Assembly (NCBI RefSeq): GCF_947502395.1 | Contig: NZ_CANMZM010000003.1 | Span: forward strand, 834,709-898,708 | Direction: 5' to 3' | DNA from: an uncultured Erythrobacter sp. | Lineage (GTDB): Bacteria; Pseudomonadota; Alphaproteobacteria; Sphingomonadales; Sphingomonadaceae | Length of the DNA stretch: 64,000 nt | Shown here: positions 10,148-18,974 of the stretch, one piece after another | Position numbering within the stretch: position 1 is the first letter of the stretch | Layout of the letters: every line of letters starts with the position of its first letter | The notes under the pieces: model-generated | Databases searched by the model: none | What the model saw: only the letters and a program-made list of their open reading frames with translations | Told to the model about the DNA's origin: nothing | Program-made: the position numbers and the translations under genes

Positions 10148-10759
10148 TTACTTAGGATAGATCCAAGTGCTGCCCCGCGCGAGGTTTTCGCTGGCGAAGG
10201 CCCAGTTGAGCTTCCCGTCGACCACAGCGTCAAGGTAGGCTGGGCGCGCATTGCGGTGGTCGATGTAATAGGCGTGCTCCCACACATCGATCGTCAGAAG
10301 CGGGTTGAAGCCGCTGTCCGCAAGGGTGTCGCCATCGTGGGTTTCTTCGATGGAAAGCGCGCCATTTTTCTCGGCGAGCCATACCCAGCCGCTGGCGAAG
10401 TGGCCTGCGCCGCGCGCTTTAAGCTGAGCTTTGAGTTCGTCAACCGATCCAAAGGCTGCGTCGATCTTGGCTTTCAGGTCGTCCGAAGGCGCAGTTTCCG
10501 AACCAGCCATCGAATGCCAGTAGAACGCATGGTTCCAAGTCTGCGCTGCATTGTTGAACAGGCCAGCGTTTGAGCCGCGGGCGTCTGCAACAACCGTTTC
10601 AAGTGCGGCGTCGTCATGAGCGGTGCCGGCGATGGCAGCGTTCATTTTGTCGACATAGGCCTTGTGGTGCTTGCCGTGGTGGAATGACAGGGTCTCTGCC
10701 GAGACAGCGGGGGAAAGCGCATCGTCGGCATAGGGAAGGTCGATTAGTTGAAAAGCCAT
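10148..10759 (-). CDS. sodB: superoxide dismutase, Fe/Mn family
   Basis: MAFQLIDLPYADDALSPAVSAETLSFHHGKHHKAYVDKMN and DVWEHAYYIDHRNARPAYLD signature. Confidence 0.95.
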   Translation of the reverse strand: MAFQLIDLPYADDALSPAVSAETLSFHHGKHHKAYVDKMNAAIAGTAHDDAALETVVADARGSNAGLFNNAAQTWNHAFYWHSMAGSETAPSDDLKAKIDAAFGSVDELKAQLKARGAGHFASGWVWLAEKNGALSIEETHDGDTLADSGFNPLLTIDVWEHAYYIDHRNARPAYLDAVVDGKLNWAFASENLARGSTWIYPK

Positions 10760-10932
10760 TTCGGGTGTCTCCTGCGTTGGATTTGACCGCTGCATTAGCC
10801 AATGCGCGGTGGCAGGGAAAGCCGCAATTCATTGTTTCAATTCGCAACAGGTGCGAAGTTTGGACAACAAAGAATGGAAAAAGCAGTTTTGGGTCTTGGC
10901 CCAACTCAAGACATTTCCTTACGCGCCCCAAT

Positions 10933-11127
10933 ATGCGTCCGAAGCGAGAAGACACCGCATTGGCGGTCAATCCCGATATTGGTAGAGTTGCTCAGAGGGT
11001 TAGGGCAGTGTGCCGCAAGGGCGGTGTGTATTTGAGCGCAGAGACTAAAAACGGGCATGAGGCCAAGTCTGTCGTTCGCGTATCGCCTGAAGACGTTCTG
11101 GGTGTGATGGCGCGCCGACTGGCGTGA
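10933..11127 (+). CDS. small hypothetical protein (64 aa)
   Basis: ATG-initiated ORF MRPKREDTALAVNPDIGRVAQRVRAVCRKGG... in the gap between sodB and the carotenoid oxygenase gene. Confidence 0.4.
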   Translation: MRPKREDTALAVNPDIGRVAQRVRAVCRKGGVYLSAETKNGHEAKSVVRVSPEDVLGVMARRLA

Positions 11128-11135
11128 ACATCCAT

Positions 11136-12629
11136 TCAGACGCCTAAGGCCGTCGCCCGAAAGCCTGCATCTTTCCGCAACTGAGCATGCTCCACCCAGG
11201 TAGCATGTACCCCGCTTGAGATCTTGTGCGGCAGTCGTGCGCGGGCGATTGGGCCTTTGGTCACATCGCTGGCGTCGAGAATGGCAAGCTCGGAACTGCC
11301 AGAGTTCTCATCGATCAGGAATGTGACGAGATAGCCATCGTCCTCAGCAGATGAACCTTGGCGTGGTATCATGGGGCTCTCGCTGGCATAAACACCCTCA
11401 GGCAAGGTGAAGACCTGCTCTTCGCCCGTCTCGGTGTCGTGACGGACATAGCCGTTGAACAGGAACCAACCAGGCCGCGTGGTGGTCGACCAGATGTAGC
11501 GGCTCTTCTCCATCAGATAGGCAGGGTTGATCATCCCAAACTCGACAATTCGATCCGAGAGGCGTTCTTCGCGGGTCTCACCCGTTGTGAGGTTGAAGCG
11601 CCAACGGTGGAGGCGTGACTGGAAGGAGTGTTCATCCACATAGGCCATCATGTGACTGTATTCGCCCGTCTCTTCGATCGGGTCGGGCATGGGTTTGTCC
11701 TGATAATACCCTTCAAGCACTACTTCATCGCCATCTTCCCAGGCATTGGTCCAGTGGAGAACATAGGTGGGAGAAGCTTCGAACCAACGGATGTCCTCGG
11801 GTTGACCATGGCGCGGAATCAGAGCGAAGCGCGAAGGCACTCCGTCATGAATACGCGCCGCGTGGATCTTGCGCTCAAGAAGATCGGCGTCCCAGAACAG
11901 CGGCATATCGTTGAGAATAGACCAGTTCTTGGTGATCGCCATGTCATGCGGGAGACGCGGGCCGGGGAGGGGAATGGGTACGTAATGCGCTAGTTTTCCA
12001 GCCCGGTCGACCACGCCATAATGCATGTAGGGTGCATATTTGGAATAGTTGAAGAACATGAGCTCGCCGGTCTCTTCATCAACCTTTGGGTGAGCCGACA
12101 CGCCATCTATCGGCCCCCAGGAAGCCTTGCCCAGGTTCTCCAGCGTCACTGGGTCCATCTGCCACGCCTCGCCGCATTGGTAGAGCGTTGCGAGAGCGAC
12201 ACCCGCATGGACGATAATATCGGTGGAGCCTGTATCCTTGAGCCCCTCATGCGCGCCAAAACCGGGGCGTTTCGAAGTGCCATGCGGATCCATGAGCCCG
12301 CCCCACAACGCACCGCCGGCGATCTGTTCTTCGGCAAAGCAATGGGTGCGGATGAAGCGGTTGCGATAGCTTGCCTTGCCGCCCGAGATATTGACCTGAT
12401 GCACCATTCCATCTCCATCAAATGGATGGTGGCGGCCCAGCGGCTGGTGCACCGGGTTTTCCGTATTGCGCAGATAGATCCCGTCGATATCCTCAGGAAT
12501 AGCGCCTTCGATCACCTCGAGCTCTTGCGTCTCCACCTCTTCATGCAGCGGGGCCCACGGTCCGTTTAAATAAGGGTGGTTCGATGGCTCAAGTGTGGTT
12601 TTGACCGGTGGCTGGCGTGTGATCTGCAT
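11136..12629 (-). CDS. carotenoid oxygenase family protein
   Basis: NPYL/WAPLHEE N-terminus, GGALWGGLMDPHG, DGDGMVHQV, HDMAITKNWSI metal-ligand His contexts; start MQITRQPPV at 12629. Confidence 0.9.
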   Translation of the reverse strand: MQITRQPPVKTTLEPSNHPYLNGPWAPLHEEVETQELEVIEGAIPEDIDGIYLRNTENPVHQPLGRHHPFDGDGMVHQVNISGGKASYRNRFIRTHCFAEEQIAGGALWGGLMDPHGTSKRPGFGAHEGLKDTGSTDIIVHAGVALATLYQCGEAWQMDPVTLENLGKASWGPIDGVSAHPKVDEETGELMFFNYSKYAPYMHYGVVDRAGKLAHYVPIPLPGPRLPHDMAITKNWSILNDMPLFWDADLLERKIHAARIHDGVPSRFALIPRHGQPEDIRWFEASPTYVLHWTNAWEDGDEVVLEGYYQDKPMPDPIEETGEYSHMMAYVDEHSFQSRLHRWRFNLTTGETREERLSDRIVEFGMINPAYLMEKSRYIWSTTTRPGWFLFNGYVRHDTETGEEQVFTLPEGVYASESPMIPRQGSSAEDDGYLVTFLIDENSGSSELAILDASDVTKGPIARARLPHKISSGVHATWVEHAQLRKDAGFRATALGV

Positions 12630-12684
12630 GTTTGGCTCCTGCGCACCACCGTAGCCAAGAGGCGTGGCAAGACAAGGGGGGCAG

Positions 12685-13851
12685 TCACCCCATGATGATA
12701 TGCGGCAAGAAGCGGGCGAGGTCGCGGGTGATCGGGCTTGCGTCTTCGCGAATGGACATGCCAGCTGGGTCATCGCCGACCACCCAGCTGCCAATTACCG
12801 CGTGATTGTCACCCGAGCGCGCGATGGGCGCATAGCCTTGGATGATATGGCCCTCTGCGCCGTAACCCTCAGTAGGCCCATCATGGCGGGTTTCTCCGTC
12901 GAACAAAGCGATATCCGCCCCCTCGCGGCTGAAGAAAGGCTTGGTCACATGGGGCTGAGCCTTAAGTTCGCGTGCGCCCTCTGTTCCTGGGAAGAAGGCG
13001 GGGATCAGATTGCGATGCCCTTGGTGACGCTGCCACAGGAGCGGCAGGATCGCCTTGTTGGAGAGGATCGCTTTCCACATGGGCTCGATGAAGTTGCACG
13101 ATGATCCCGCGAGTTGGCTTGCGCTCTCTTCCTGGATCATGTCCTCCCATGGGTAGAGCTTGAACAAAGCCCCGATGCGATATCCCTCATGGTCCAAAAA
13201 CTCGCCTTCATCGTCGACCGCGATCTTTTCGATATCGACAAAGCGTGTCTCAAGCCCCGCTTGCCCTGCGACATCCTCAAAATAGGCGACCGTTGCGCGG
13301 TCCTCGATATGGCTTTCAACCGCGGAGAAATGGCACAGGCTTCCCGGCGTCAGTATTTGCGCAAACCGTTCAACCAATGCCTCATGCAGCCGATTGAACT
13401 GGTCAGTGCTTTCCGGAAGCTCTCCCAGCGCGATCATGTCTTCCAGCCACTTCCACTGGAAGAAAGCGGTTTCATACACGCTTGTCGGCGTATCAGCGTT
13501 GAATTCAAGCAGTTTGGCTGGGCCATCCCCGGTATAAGCGAAGTCGAACCGACCATAGAGCGAGGCATCGCCGCGTTTCCAGGAATTGGCAATCGGGTCC
13601 CACATGTCGCGCGGGATCGCGAGAGCTTCCATCATCTGTTGGTCGTGACAGGCATCGTCCACAAGACTTAGGCACATGGCGTAAAGCTCGGTTGTAGGAT
13701 CCTCGATCTCGTCTTCGACTTCTTGCAAAGTGAACTGCCAGCACGCGCGCTCATCCCAGTATAGTTCGCCATCAACATGATGAAAGACAAAGCCATTGGC
13801 AGCCGCAATTTCCTGCCAATTCGGCCTTTCGGGAAGCGTTTTGCGCAGCAT
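12685..13851 (-). CDS. glutathionylspermidine synthase family protein (YgiC/YjfC-like)
   Basis: RPNWQEIAAANGFVFHH..YWDERACWQFTLQEVEDEIEDPTTELY and EFNADTPTSVYETAFFQW. Confidence 0.9.
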   Translation of the reverse strand: MLRKTLPERPNWQEIAAANGFVFHHVDGELYWDERACWQFTLQEVEDEIEDPTTELYAMCLSLVDDACHDQQMMEALAIPRDMWDPIANSWKRGDASLYGRFDFAYTGDGPAKLLEFNADTPTSVYETAFFQWKWLEDMIALGELPESTDQFNRLHEALVERFAQILTPGSLCHFSAVESHIEDRATVAYFEDVAGQAGLETRFVDIEKIAVDDEGEFLDHEGYRIGALFKLYPWEDMIQEESASQLAGSSCNFIEPMWKAILSNKAILPLLWQRHQGHRNLIPAFFPGTEGARELKAQPHVTKPFFSREGADIALFDGETRHDGPTEGYGAEGHIIQGYAPIARSGDNHAVIGSWVVGDDPAGMSIREDASPITRDLARFLPHIIMG

Positions 13852-13956
13852 CAGCGAGCCCTCATTCGATCAATTTACCCAATATCCACCTTACGATAAC
13901 CTTTTTGGCTTAGGGGGAAACTCTGGAGACGAAACTCTCAGGGGAAAGTAGTAAAA

Positions 13957-14637
13957 ATGGCTGCAAACCGTTCAAAACGATCGTCGTCAGTAAAGCTGAC
14001 AACCATGGCGGCATTGAGCTCGGGCGCGATGCTTAGCGCGTGTGGGGGCGATCCTGCACCGGCCGCTCAAGCAGCGGCTGCGGATGGCCCGAAAGATGTT
14101 GAACTCCAAGTCTATGAGAATGTCTTCGCTTGCGCGAAGGCGACCGGCAAGACCACCGATGAATGCGAAGAAATGCGCGCTGAGGCCCAGAAAATCGCGG
14201 CTGCCGACGCGCCCCGCTTCGAAGCCAAGGAAGACTGTGAGGCCGTCTATGGCCCGGGGCAGTGCGTTCAAGAAAACCCACCGGCGGAAGAACAAACCTC
14301 TGGTCGCCGTTCGCACTACTCGGGTTTCATCGTCGCTTGGTTCTCCACCAAGAAAGATGGTCGAACGGGCCCTCTCTACAAAAGCACAGCAGGCGGATAT
14401 CAGACCGCCAACGGCTCGCGTCTCGGTTACGGCGGTCAGCCTGGCAAATATATGGCATCTGGCCGGGCAATGGAGCGCCCAAAGAGCGTGCCCAAGGTAA
14501 AGCCTGCCTCGCAAATGGCCCGTGCTGCCGGTTTTGGCAAGCCGGGTTATGGCAAGAAAGATGCAAACTTCGGTCGCAACAAGGCGTCCGGTGGGGGCAT
14601 TTTTGGCGGCTCTTCAAGCCGCAGCAAGGGCGGTTGA
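13957..14637 (+). CDS. DUF1190 family protein (YgiB-like), probable lipoprotein
   Basis: YENVFACAKATGKTTDECEEMRAEAQ, CEAVYGPGQCV, C-terminal Gly/Ser/Arg-rich region; LSAC lipobox; divergent from the YgiC-like gene. Confidence 0.85.
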   Translation: MAANRSKRSSSVKLTTMAALSSGAMLSACGGDPAPAAQAAAADGPKDVELQVYENVFACAKATGKTTDECEEMRAEAQKIAAADAPRFEAKEDCEAVYGPGQCVQENPPAEEQTSGRRSHYSGFIVAWFSTKKDGRTGPLYKSTAGGYQTANGSRLGYGGQPGKYMASGRAMERPKSVPKVKPASQMARAAGFGKPGYGKKDANFGRNKASGGGIFGGSSSRSKGG

Positions 14638-14658
14638 TCCGCTCTTCCGTTTAAAACT

Positions 14659-14672
14659 TTGATCTGAATCAA
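14659..14672. promoter_or_regulatory. FNR/FixK-type box upstream of universal stress protein gene
   Basis: TTGAT-CTGA-ATCAA perfect palindrome; CATAATT -10-like element ~30 nt downstream. Confidence 0.8.
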
Positions 14673-14725
14673 TGCAACAAGGCTCCATGGTCGCATAATT
14701 CTCTCTCAACAAAGGGAGACAAGCG

Positions 14726-15544
14726 ATGAAGAGCATTCTGTTGCACGTTGATGGAGATCAATGTTTCGAGGCACGTATGCAGGTCGCGCTGGATTTAGCG
14801 CGCGCTGGCGGTGGCCATATCACCTGTCTCCAATCGGTCAGCTACGAGGTTTTCGCGCCAGGTGACTTTTACGGCAACGCAATGGCCGCGGCGATGCCTC
14901 GCATCAAAGAAGCGGCCGCAGAATTGCGCGCCAAGGTCGAGGAAGACCTTTCCAACGAAGATGTCTCTTGGGAGTGGCGTTTTCAGTATGGCATGGCTGA
15001 AACCCGACTGCTCGAACAATCGTCTTTGCATGATGTGATCCTTGTGGGACCGCATGACATTGGCGAAGAGGGCATGCGCGGTCCTTCGGCAATGGCGGGT
15101 GAGCTTGCGATTAAGGCACCTGCGCCGGTTCTGATCGTACCGGGTGACACCAAGCGACTGAATACACGTGCTCCTGTGCTGGTCGCGTGGAACGGCACTG
15201 CGGAATCGTGCGTGGCCATGCGTGAGTCGCTTCCATTGCTTGCTCTGTCGAACAAGGTGTATCTTGCGACCGTGGCTGAGCCAGGCGAGCAAGAGCGCTT
15301 TGAATTCCCGGTCTCTGAGGCCGCGAAGTATCTGGAGCGGCATGGGATCAAAGCAGAGGTGGTGGAGATACCGCCCGGCAAGGCGAGCATTGCCGACACG
15401 CTCTTCTCGGCAGCCGAAATGCGCGAATGCGGCGTGCTTGTGATGGGGGCCTATGGCCACTCACGGCTTGCCGAAATGCTGATGGGCGGTGTGACCCGCC
15501 GCGTGCTGAGCAATCCAAAGATCCCGGTCCTGTTGGCCCATTAA
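14726..15544 (+). CDS. universal stress protein (tandem UspA domains)
   Basis: Two Usp-like halves, C-terminal MGAYGHSRLAEMLMGGVTRRVLSNPKIPVLLAH. Confidence 0.9.
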   Translation: MKSILLHVDGDQCFEARMQVALDLARAGGGHITCLQSVSYEVFAPGDFYGNAMAAAMPRIKEAAAELRAKVEEDLSNEDVSWEWRFQYGMAETRLLEQSSLHDVILVGPHDIGEEGMRGPSAMAGELAIKAPAPVLIVPGDTKRLNTRAPVLVAWNGTAESCVAMRESLPLLALSNKVYLATVAEPGEQERFEFPVSEAAKYLERHGIKAEVVEIPPGKASIADTLFSAAEMRECGVLVMGAYGHSRLAEMLMGGVTRRVLSNPKIPVLLAH

Positions 15545-15571
15545 CCCGGAATGTCAGCAGACCGGACGGAG

Positions 15572-15603
15572 CCAGCCGAGCTTTCCTACAGGAGCTCGGC
15601 TGG
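15572..15603 (+). terminator. terminator-like hairpin after universal stress protein gene
   Basis: CCAGCCGAGCT ... AGCTCGGCTGG 11-bp inverted repeat followed by TTAGTTT. Confidence 0.55.
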
Positions 15604-15764
15604 TTAGTTTCTGCCTGCCGTGATCTGACACTGTGTGAATTCACGGCGTGAGAACGAGAGAAGCGAAAGTTGACACATTGTTTGCTCTGGAAGGCGGTAA
15701 AGCTCTAAAAAAACCGATATTTGTGAGGGATCCCGATTTTGTCTCAAACAGCGGGTTCGCTGTG

Positions 15765-16688
15765 TCATTTTGCCGGCTTTTTAATCCGGCGCCTGACCAT
15801 GCCTTCTTGAGCGGCGCTGGCGATGAGTTTGCCGTTCTGATCGAAGATGCGCCCTCGGTTAAAGCCGCGCCCGCCGCCCGACCATGGGCTGTCGGTTGCA
15901 TAGAGCAGCCAATCATCGGCGCGCGCATCCTGGTGGAACCACAGCGTGTGATCGAGGCTGGCTCCGACAAGCTCGCCGCGCATCCATGACAGGCCATGGG
16001 GAAGCGCGCTGGTGCCGAGCAGGGTGTAGTCGCTGGCATAGGCGATTACCGCACGGTGGAGTGCCGGGTCATCGGGAAGGGCGCTTGCCGCTTTGAACCA
16101 GCTGTGGGCGCGCGGCTCTTTGCGTTCGGAGTTCATCCAGTGGAGCTTGTCAGTGGTGCGCATTTCGATTGGGCGGGGTCGCAGAGCAAGGGCACGCTGG
16201 GCATCGGAGACTTTGTCACCCATCATGTCGATCATGGCGCGGCGCACTTCCATGTCGGGCTTGAGGCTTTCGGGATCCTCGACCTTGGGCATGGGCGAAT
16301 CGAGGTGCTCTAGGCCTTCTTCCGGGGTCTGGAAGCTTGCCGTGAGGTTGAGAATGGGCGTGGCGGTGCCGTCGTCATTCTCTTGAGACGCGACAACGCG
16401 GCGGTTGGAAAAGCTGCGCCCGTCAAAGTCGCGCTCAATGCGGTACTCGATTGGAGTGCCCTCGCGCCCACCGCGCAGGAAATAGGCGTGCAGACTGTGC
16501 GCGGACTTGCCCTCGGTCACGCTGGCTTGAGCGGCTTGCAGGGCCTGCGCGATGACCTGGCCGCCGAAGACGCGGCCAACGCCGCCTTTTTGTGGGGAGC
16601 CGATGTAGATGTCAGTTGCGGCCCGCTCGACGGTGAGAAGCTGGACCAACTCATCGACGATCCGGGCGTAGTCTGGTGTGTCTCTCAT
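15765..16688 (-). CDS. tesB: acyl-CoA thioesterase II
   Basis: IYIGSPQKGGVGRVFGGQVIAQALQAAQ, SLHAYFLRGG, LDHTLWFHQDARADDWLLYATDSPW. Confidence 0.92.
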   Translation of the reverse strand: MRDTPDYARIVDELVQLLTVERAATDIYIGSPQKGGVGRVFGGQVIAQALQAAQASVTEGKSAHSLHAYFLRGGREGTPIEYRIERDFDGRSFSNRRVVASQENDDGTATPILNLTASFQTPEEGLEHLDSPMPKVEDPESLKPDMEVRRAMIDMMGDKVSDAQRALALRPRPIEMRTTDKLHWMNSERKEPRAHSWFKAASALPDDPALHRAVIAYASDYTLLGTSALPHGLSWMRGELVGASLDHTLWFHQDARADDWLLYATDSPWSGGGRGFNRGRIFDQNGKLIASAAQEGMVRRRIKKPAK

Positions 16689-16736
16689 GGCGTGCCCCAT
16701 GCGCATGGGCGCGCGGCTTGGTCAAGATTGAGGTTG

Positions 16737-17618
16737 CTAGCCGGCCAGGCCAGCTTTGCGCAGAACGCGAAAACCGAGCGATTTAGCGCGGTTGGTCTGC
16801 GGCCAGCGGCTCGGGGCTTTGGGGGTGAGACCAAACTTGCGCAGAATATGATTGAAAGCGCGCGTCTCGCTCTCAGCATAGCTCCATTCGGAGCGCCAAG
16901 TGATAGAAAGTGAGACCGAACTTTGCGGGCCATTGCGGACAAAATGCGGTGCCATGACAGGAACATAGACTGCTTCGCCGGGCTCAAGCGGGAAGGTCTG
17001 GGCTGCGTTCATGAAACTCTCATCCCAGGAAAGCTCACGCGGGCCACCAGTGTGATAGCCTTCGTGAACTTCATCAGCGGCAAAGCGCGCGTCTCCAGCG
17101 GGAAACTGGGTCATGGTCTTGGACCCACGGATCTGCAGGAGGATGTTGTGCTCTGGGTCAAAATGGTAGGGTGTGACCGCATTGGGGCTAGAGATGAAGA
17201 TGTATGCTTGCGGCGTCAAAAGCGCGCCGGTCTTGGCTTCGATCTCTACGCTAATCTCGTCGAGAAGGCTGGTGAGCAACGCTTTGTAAGGCGCAGCCTG
17301 TTCGACATTCTTGAGCACCGCCCAGCTGTTGCTTTTGGCCACTTGCCGGATGGTTTCAGCGATAGTGAGGCCGTTCGATCTCGGCTTGCCATCAATGCCA
17401 ATTGGCAAGTCGCCGCGATTGTATTCTACGCTTGTGTCGGGAAGCGCCTCGGCCAGTTCGGCCAAGGCATCCAATTCAAGCAAGCAATGGTCGCCAAGGT
17501 GATGTCGCAGGCGGTGCGGGCCCTCAGGATAATGCTTGGCGAAGGTCTGGCGCCCGTCATCGTCGAAGGTCGAGCGCTGAACCGATGCAAGACCGAAGGA
17601 GGGAGAATGCGCATTCAT
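16737..17618 (-). CDS. cupin-like/JmjC-type dioxygenase domain protein
   Basis: TPYHFDPEHNILLQIRGSKTMTQFP (HxD..) and PGEAVYVPVMAPHFVRNG. Confidence 0.75.
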   Translation of the reverse strand: MNAHSPSFGLASVQRSTFDDDGRQTFAKHYPEGPHRLRHHLGDHCLLELDALAELAEALPDTSVEYNRGDLPIGIDGKPRSNGLTIAETIRQVAKSNSWAVLKNVEQAAPYKALLTSLLDEISVEIEAKTGALLTPQAYIFISSPNAVTPYHFDPEHNILLQIRGSKTMTQFPAGDARFAADEVHEGYHTGGPRELSWDESFMNAAQTFPLEPGEAVYVPVMAPHFVRNGPQSSVSLSITWRSEWSYAESETRAFNHILRKFGLTPKAPSRWPQTNRAKSLGFRVLRKAGLAG

Positions 17619-17621
17619 GAG

Positions 17622-18779
17622 TCAGCTCCGTCCACGTGTTTCATATGCCATCAAAGCGCGTGCCGTGAAGCGGCGCAGCGGACCTCCAATGGCGATATTG
17701 CGACTTACAAAGCTGCGCTTTTCGCGCCAGATGCGCTCAATCATGGAATGGCCTTGCACCGCGCAGCTGTCAGTCCAGTCGACACCAGGACGATTCAGTA
17801 GCGAAAGGTTTTCAAGCTGCAAAAGAAGACCGGGCGAGAAGCGTGCGTAGTCCTCGTCGAATGCAGTCTTAAAGCTGTAAGCACCGGGAAGTGTCAGGAA
17901 GTTGGCAAGCATAGCAATCGGTTTGCCATTGAGCCTCAATGCGAGCCGCTCGAGACGTTCAGCATTGGCCGCACCGCAAAGCGTATCGGCGAAGAAGGCA
18001 TATGTGGTTTCGTCGGCCTTGAGCGCGGAACCTGCATCGCCTTTCCAGCCAGAGGCCTCAAGGGTCAAGAATTGCTCGATCCAAGGTTCGACTCCTTGCG
18101 TACCTTCGAGCCGCTCGAATGTGAGTTCGCCCAGTTCAGCAAGCCGATTGCGTTGTCGACGCAGTTCCTTGCGCTTCTTGGCACTCATCGCTTCGGCGAG
18201 ATATTCCTCGGCGCTCATATCAGAGGCGAGCATTGCGCGTTCCTCGCGCTCCACGATCGATGTGGCGCGGGAAGTCTCTTCGAGGACGGATGTAAGCGCC
18301 TGATTGAGTGGACCATGTTCAGGAAGGCCGGGAAGGTGCAGCAACATTGCTGGGCCGGGTTCAGCATCGAGGTGTCTGAGTAAGGCCCTCCAAAAGCCGT
18401 TCTCACACCCTTTGGCAACCAACGGCGCGCCGCAGAATGCGTTGTCGTGGAGCCATGTGCTCACATGGGGAAGGGGGTGGCCATAGTAGTCATTGGAATG
18501 AACCAGGGGCAGGAGGCCTACCAGACTTTGGCCGCGCCAGTAGGTCGCAATCTTGCAGTCATTTCCGCTTGCGAACTGCTCCAACGAGGAGCTTGCGAAC
18601 CACTGTTCGAAAAAGGGGTTGGGCTCGGATGCTCGCGAGGCAAGCGCCTTCCATTCGTCCACAAGTCCTGCGGAGTCGACAGTTGCAACATCCAGCACTT
18701 GCAGCCGCTCTTCCAAGCCACATGCCCCGGTGAAGGGCTTTGTGAAATCCGAAAGACTGGGCGCTGTTGCGAGATACAT
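17622..18779 (-). CDS. GNAT/FemAB-like (BioF2-type) acetyltransferase
   Basis: LAEAMSAKKRKELRRQRNRLAELGELTFE plus FKTAFDEDYARFSPGLLLQLENLSLL. Confidence 0.75.
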   Translation of the reverse strand: MYLATAPSLSDFTKPFTGACGLEERLQVLDVATVDSAGLVDEWKALASRASEPNPFFEQWFASSSLEQFASGNDCKIATYWRGQSLVGLLPLVHSNDYYGHPLPHVSTWLHDNAFCGAPLVAKGCENGFWRALLRHLDAEPGPAMLLHLPGLPEHGPLNQALTSVLEETSRATSIVEREERAMLASDMSAEEYLAEAMSAKKRKELRRQRNRLAELGELTFERLEGTQGVEPWIEQFLTLEASGWKGDAGSALKADETTYAFFADTLCGAANAERLERLALRLNGKPIAMLANFLTLPGAYSFKTAFDEDYARFSPGLLLQLENLSLLNRPGVDWTDSCAVQGHSMIERIWREKRSFVSRNIAIGGPLRRFTARALMAYETRGRS

Positions 18780-18915
18780 CCTACCATCCCCGAAGGCGCG
18801 AGCCTGATTGCACCTGATGCAGCAATGGTAGGGGGCAATTACGCGTTAACGCTACAATTCTCTGCAAACCTGTTCTGGGTGGTTCACATCGGGACAGTCA
18901 GGTCAGCGAATACAA

Positions 18916-18950
18916 AGAACCCCGCCTGAGGATCGCTCAAGCGGGGTTCT
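18916..18950 (-). terminator. intrinsic terminator downstream of hppA
   Basis: AGAACCCCGC ... GCGGGGTTCT perfect 10-bp inverted repeat just beyond the hppA stop. Confidence 0.75.
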
Positions 18951-18974
18951 CAAAGCCCAATATGGCAGGAGTGC

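Noticed and set aside
15648-15989. 113-aa plus-strand ORF
   Set aside because: Mostly antisense to tesB; no SD or recognised family.
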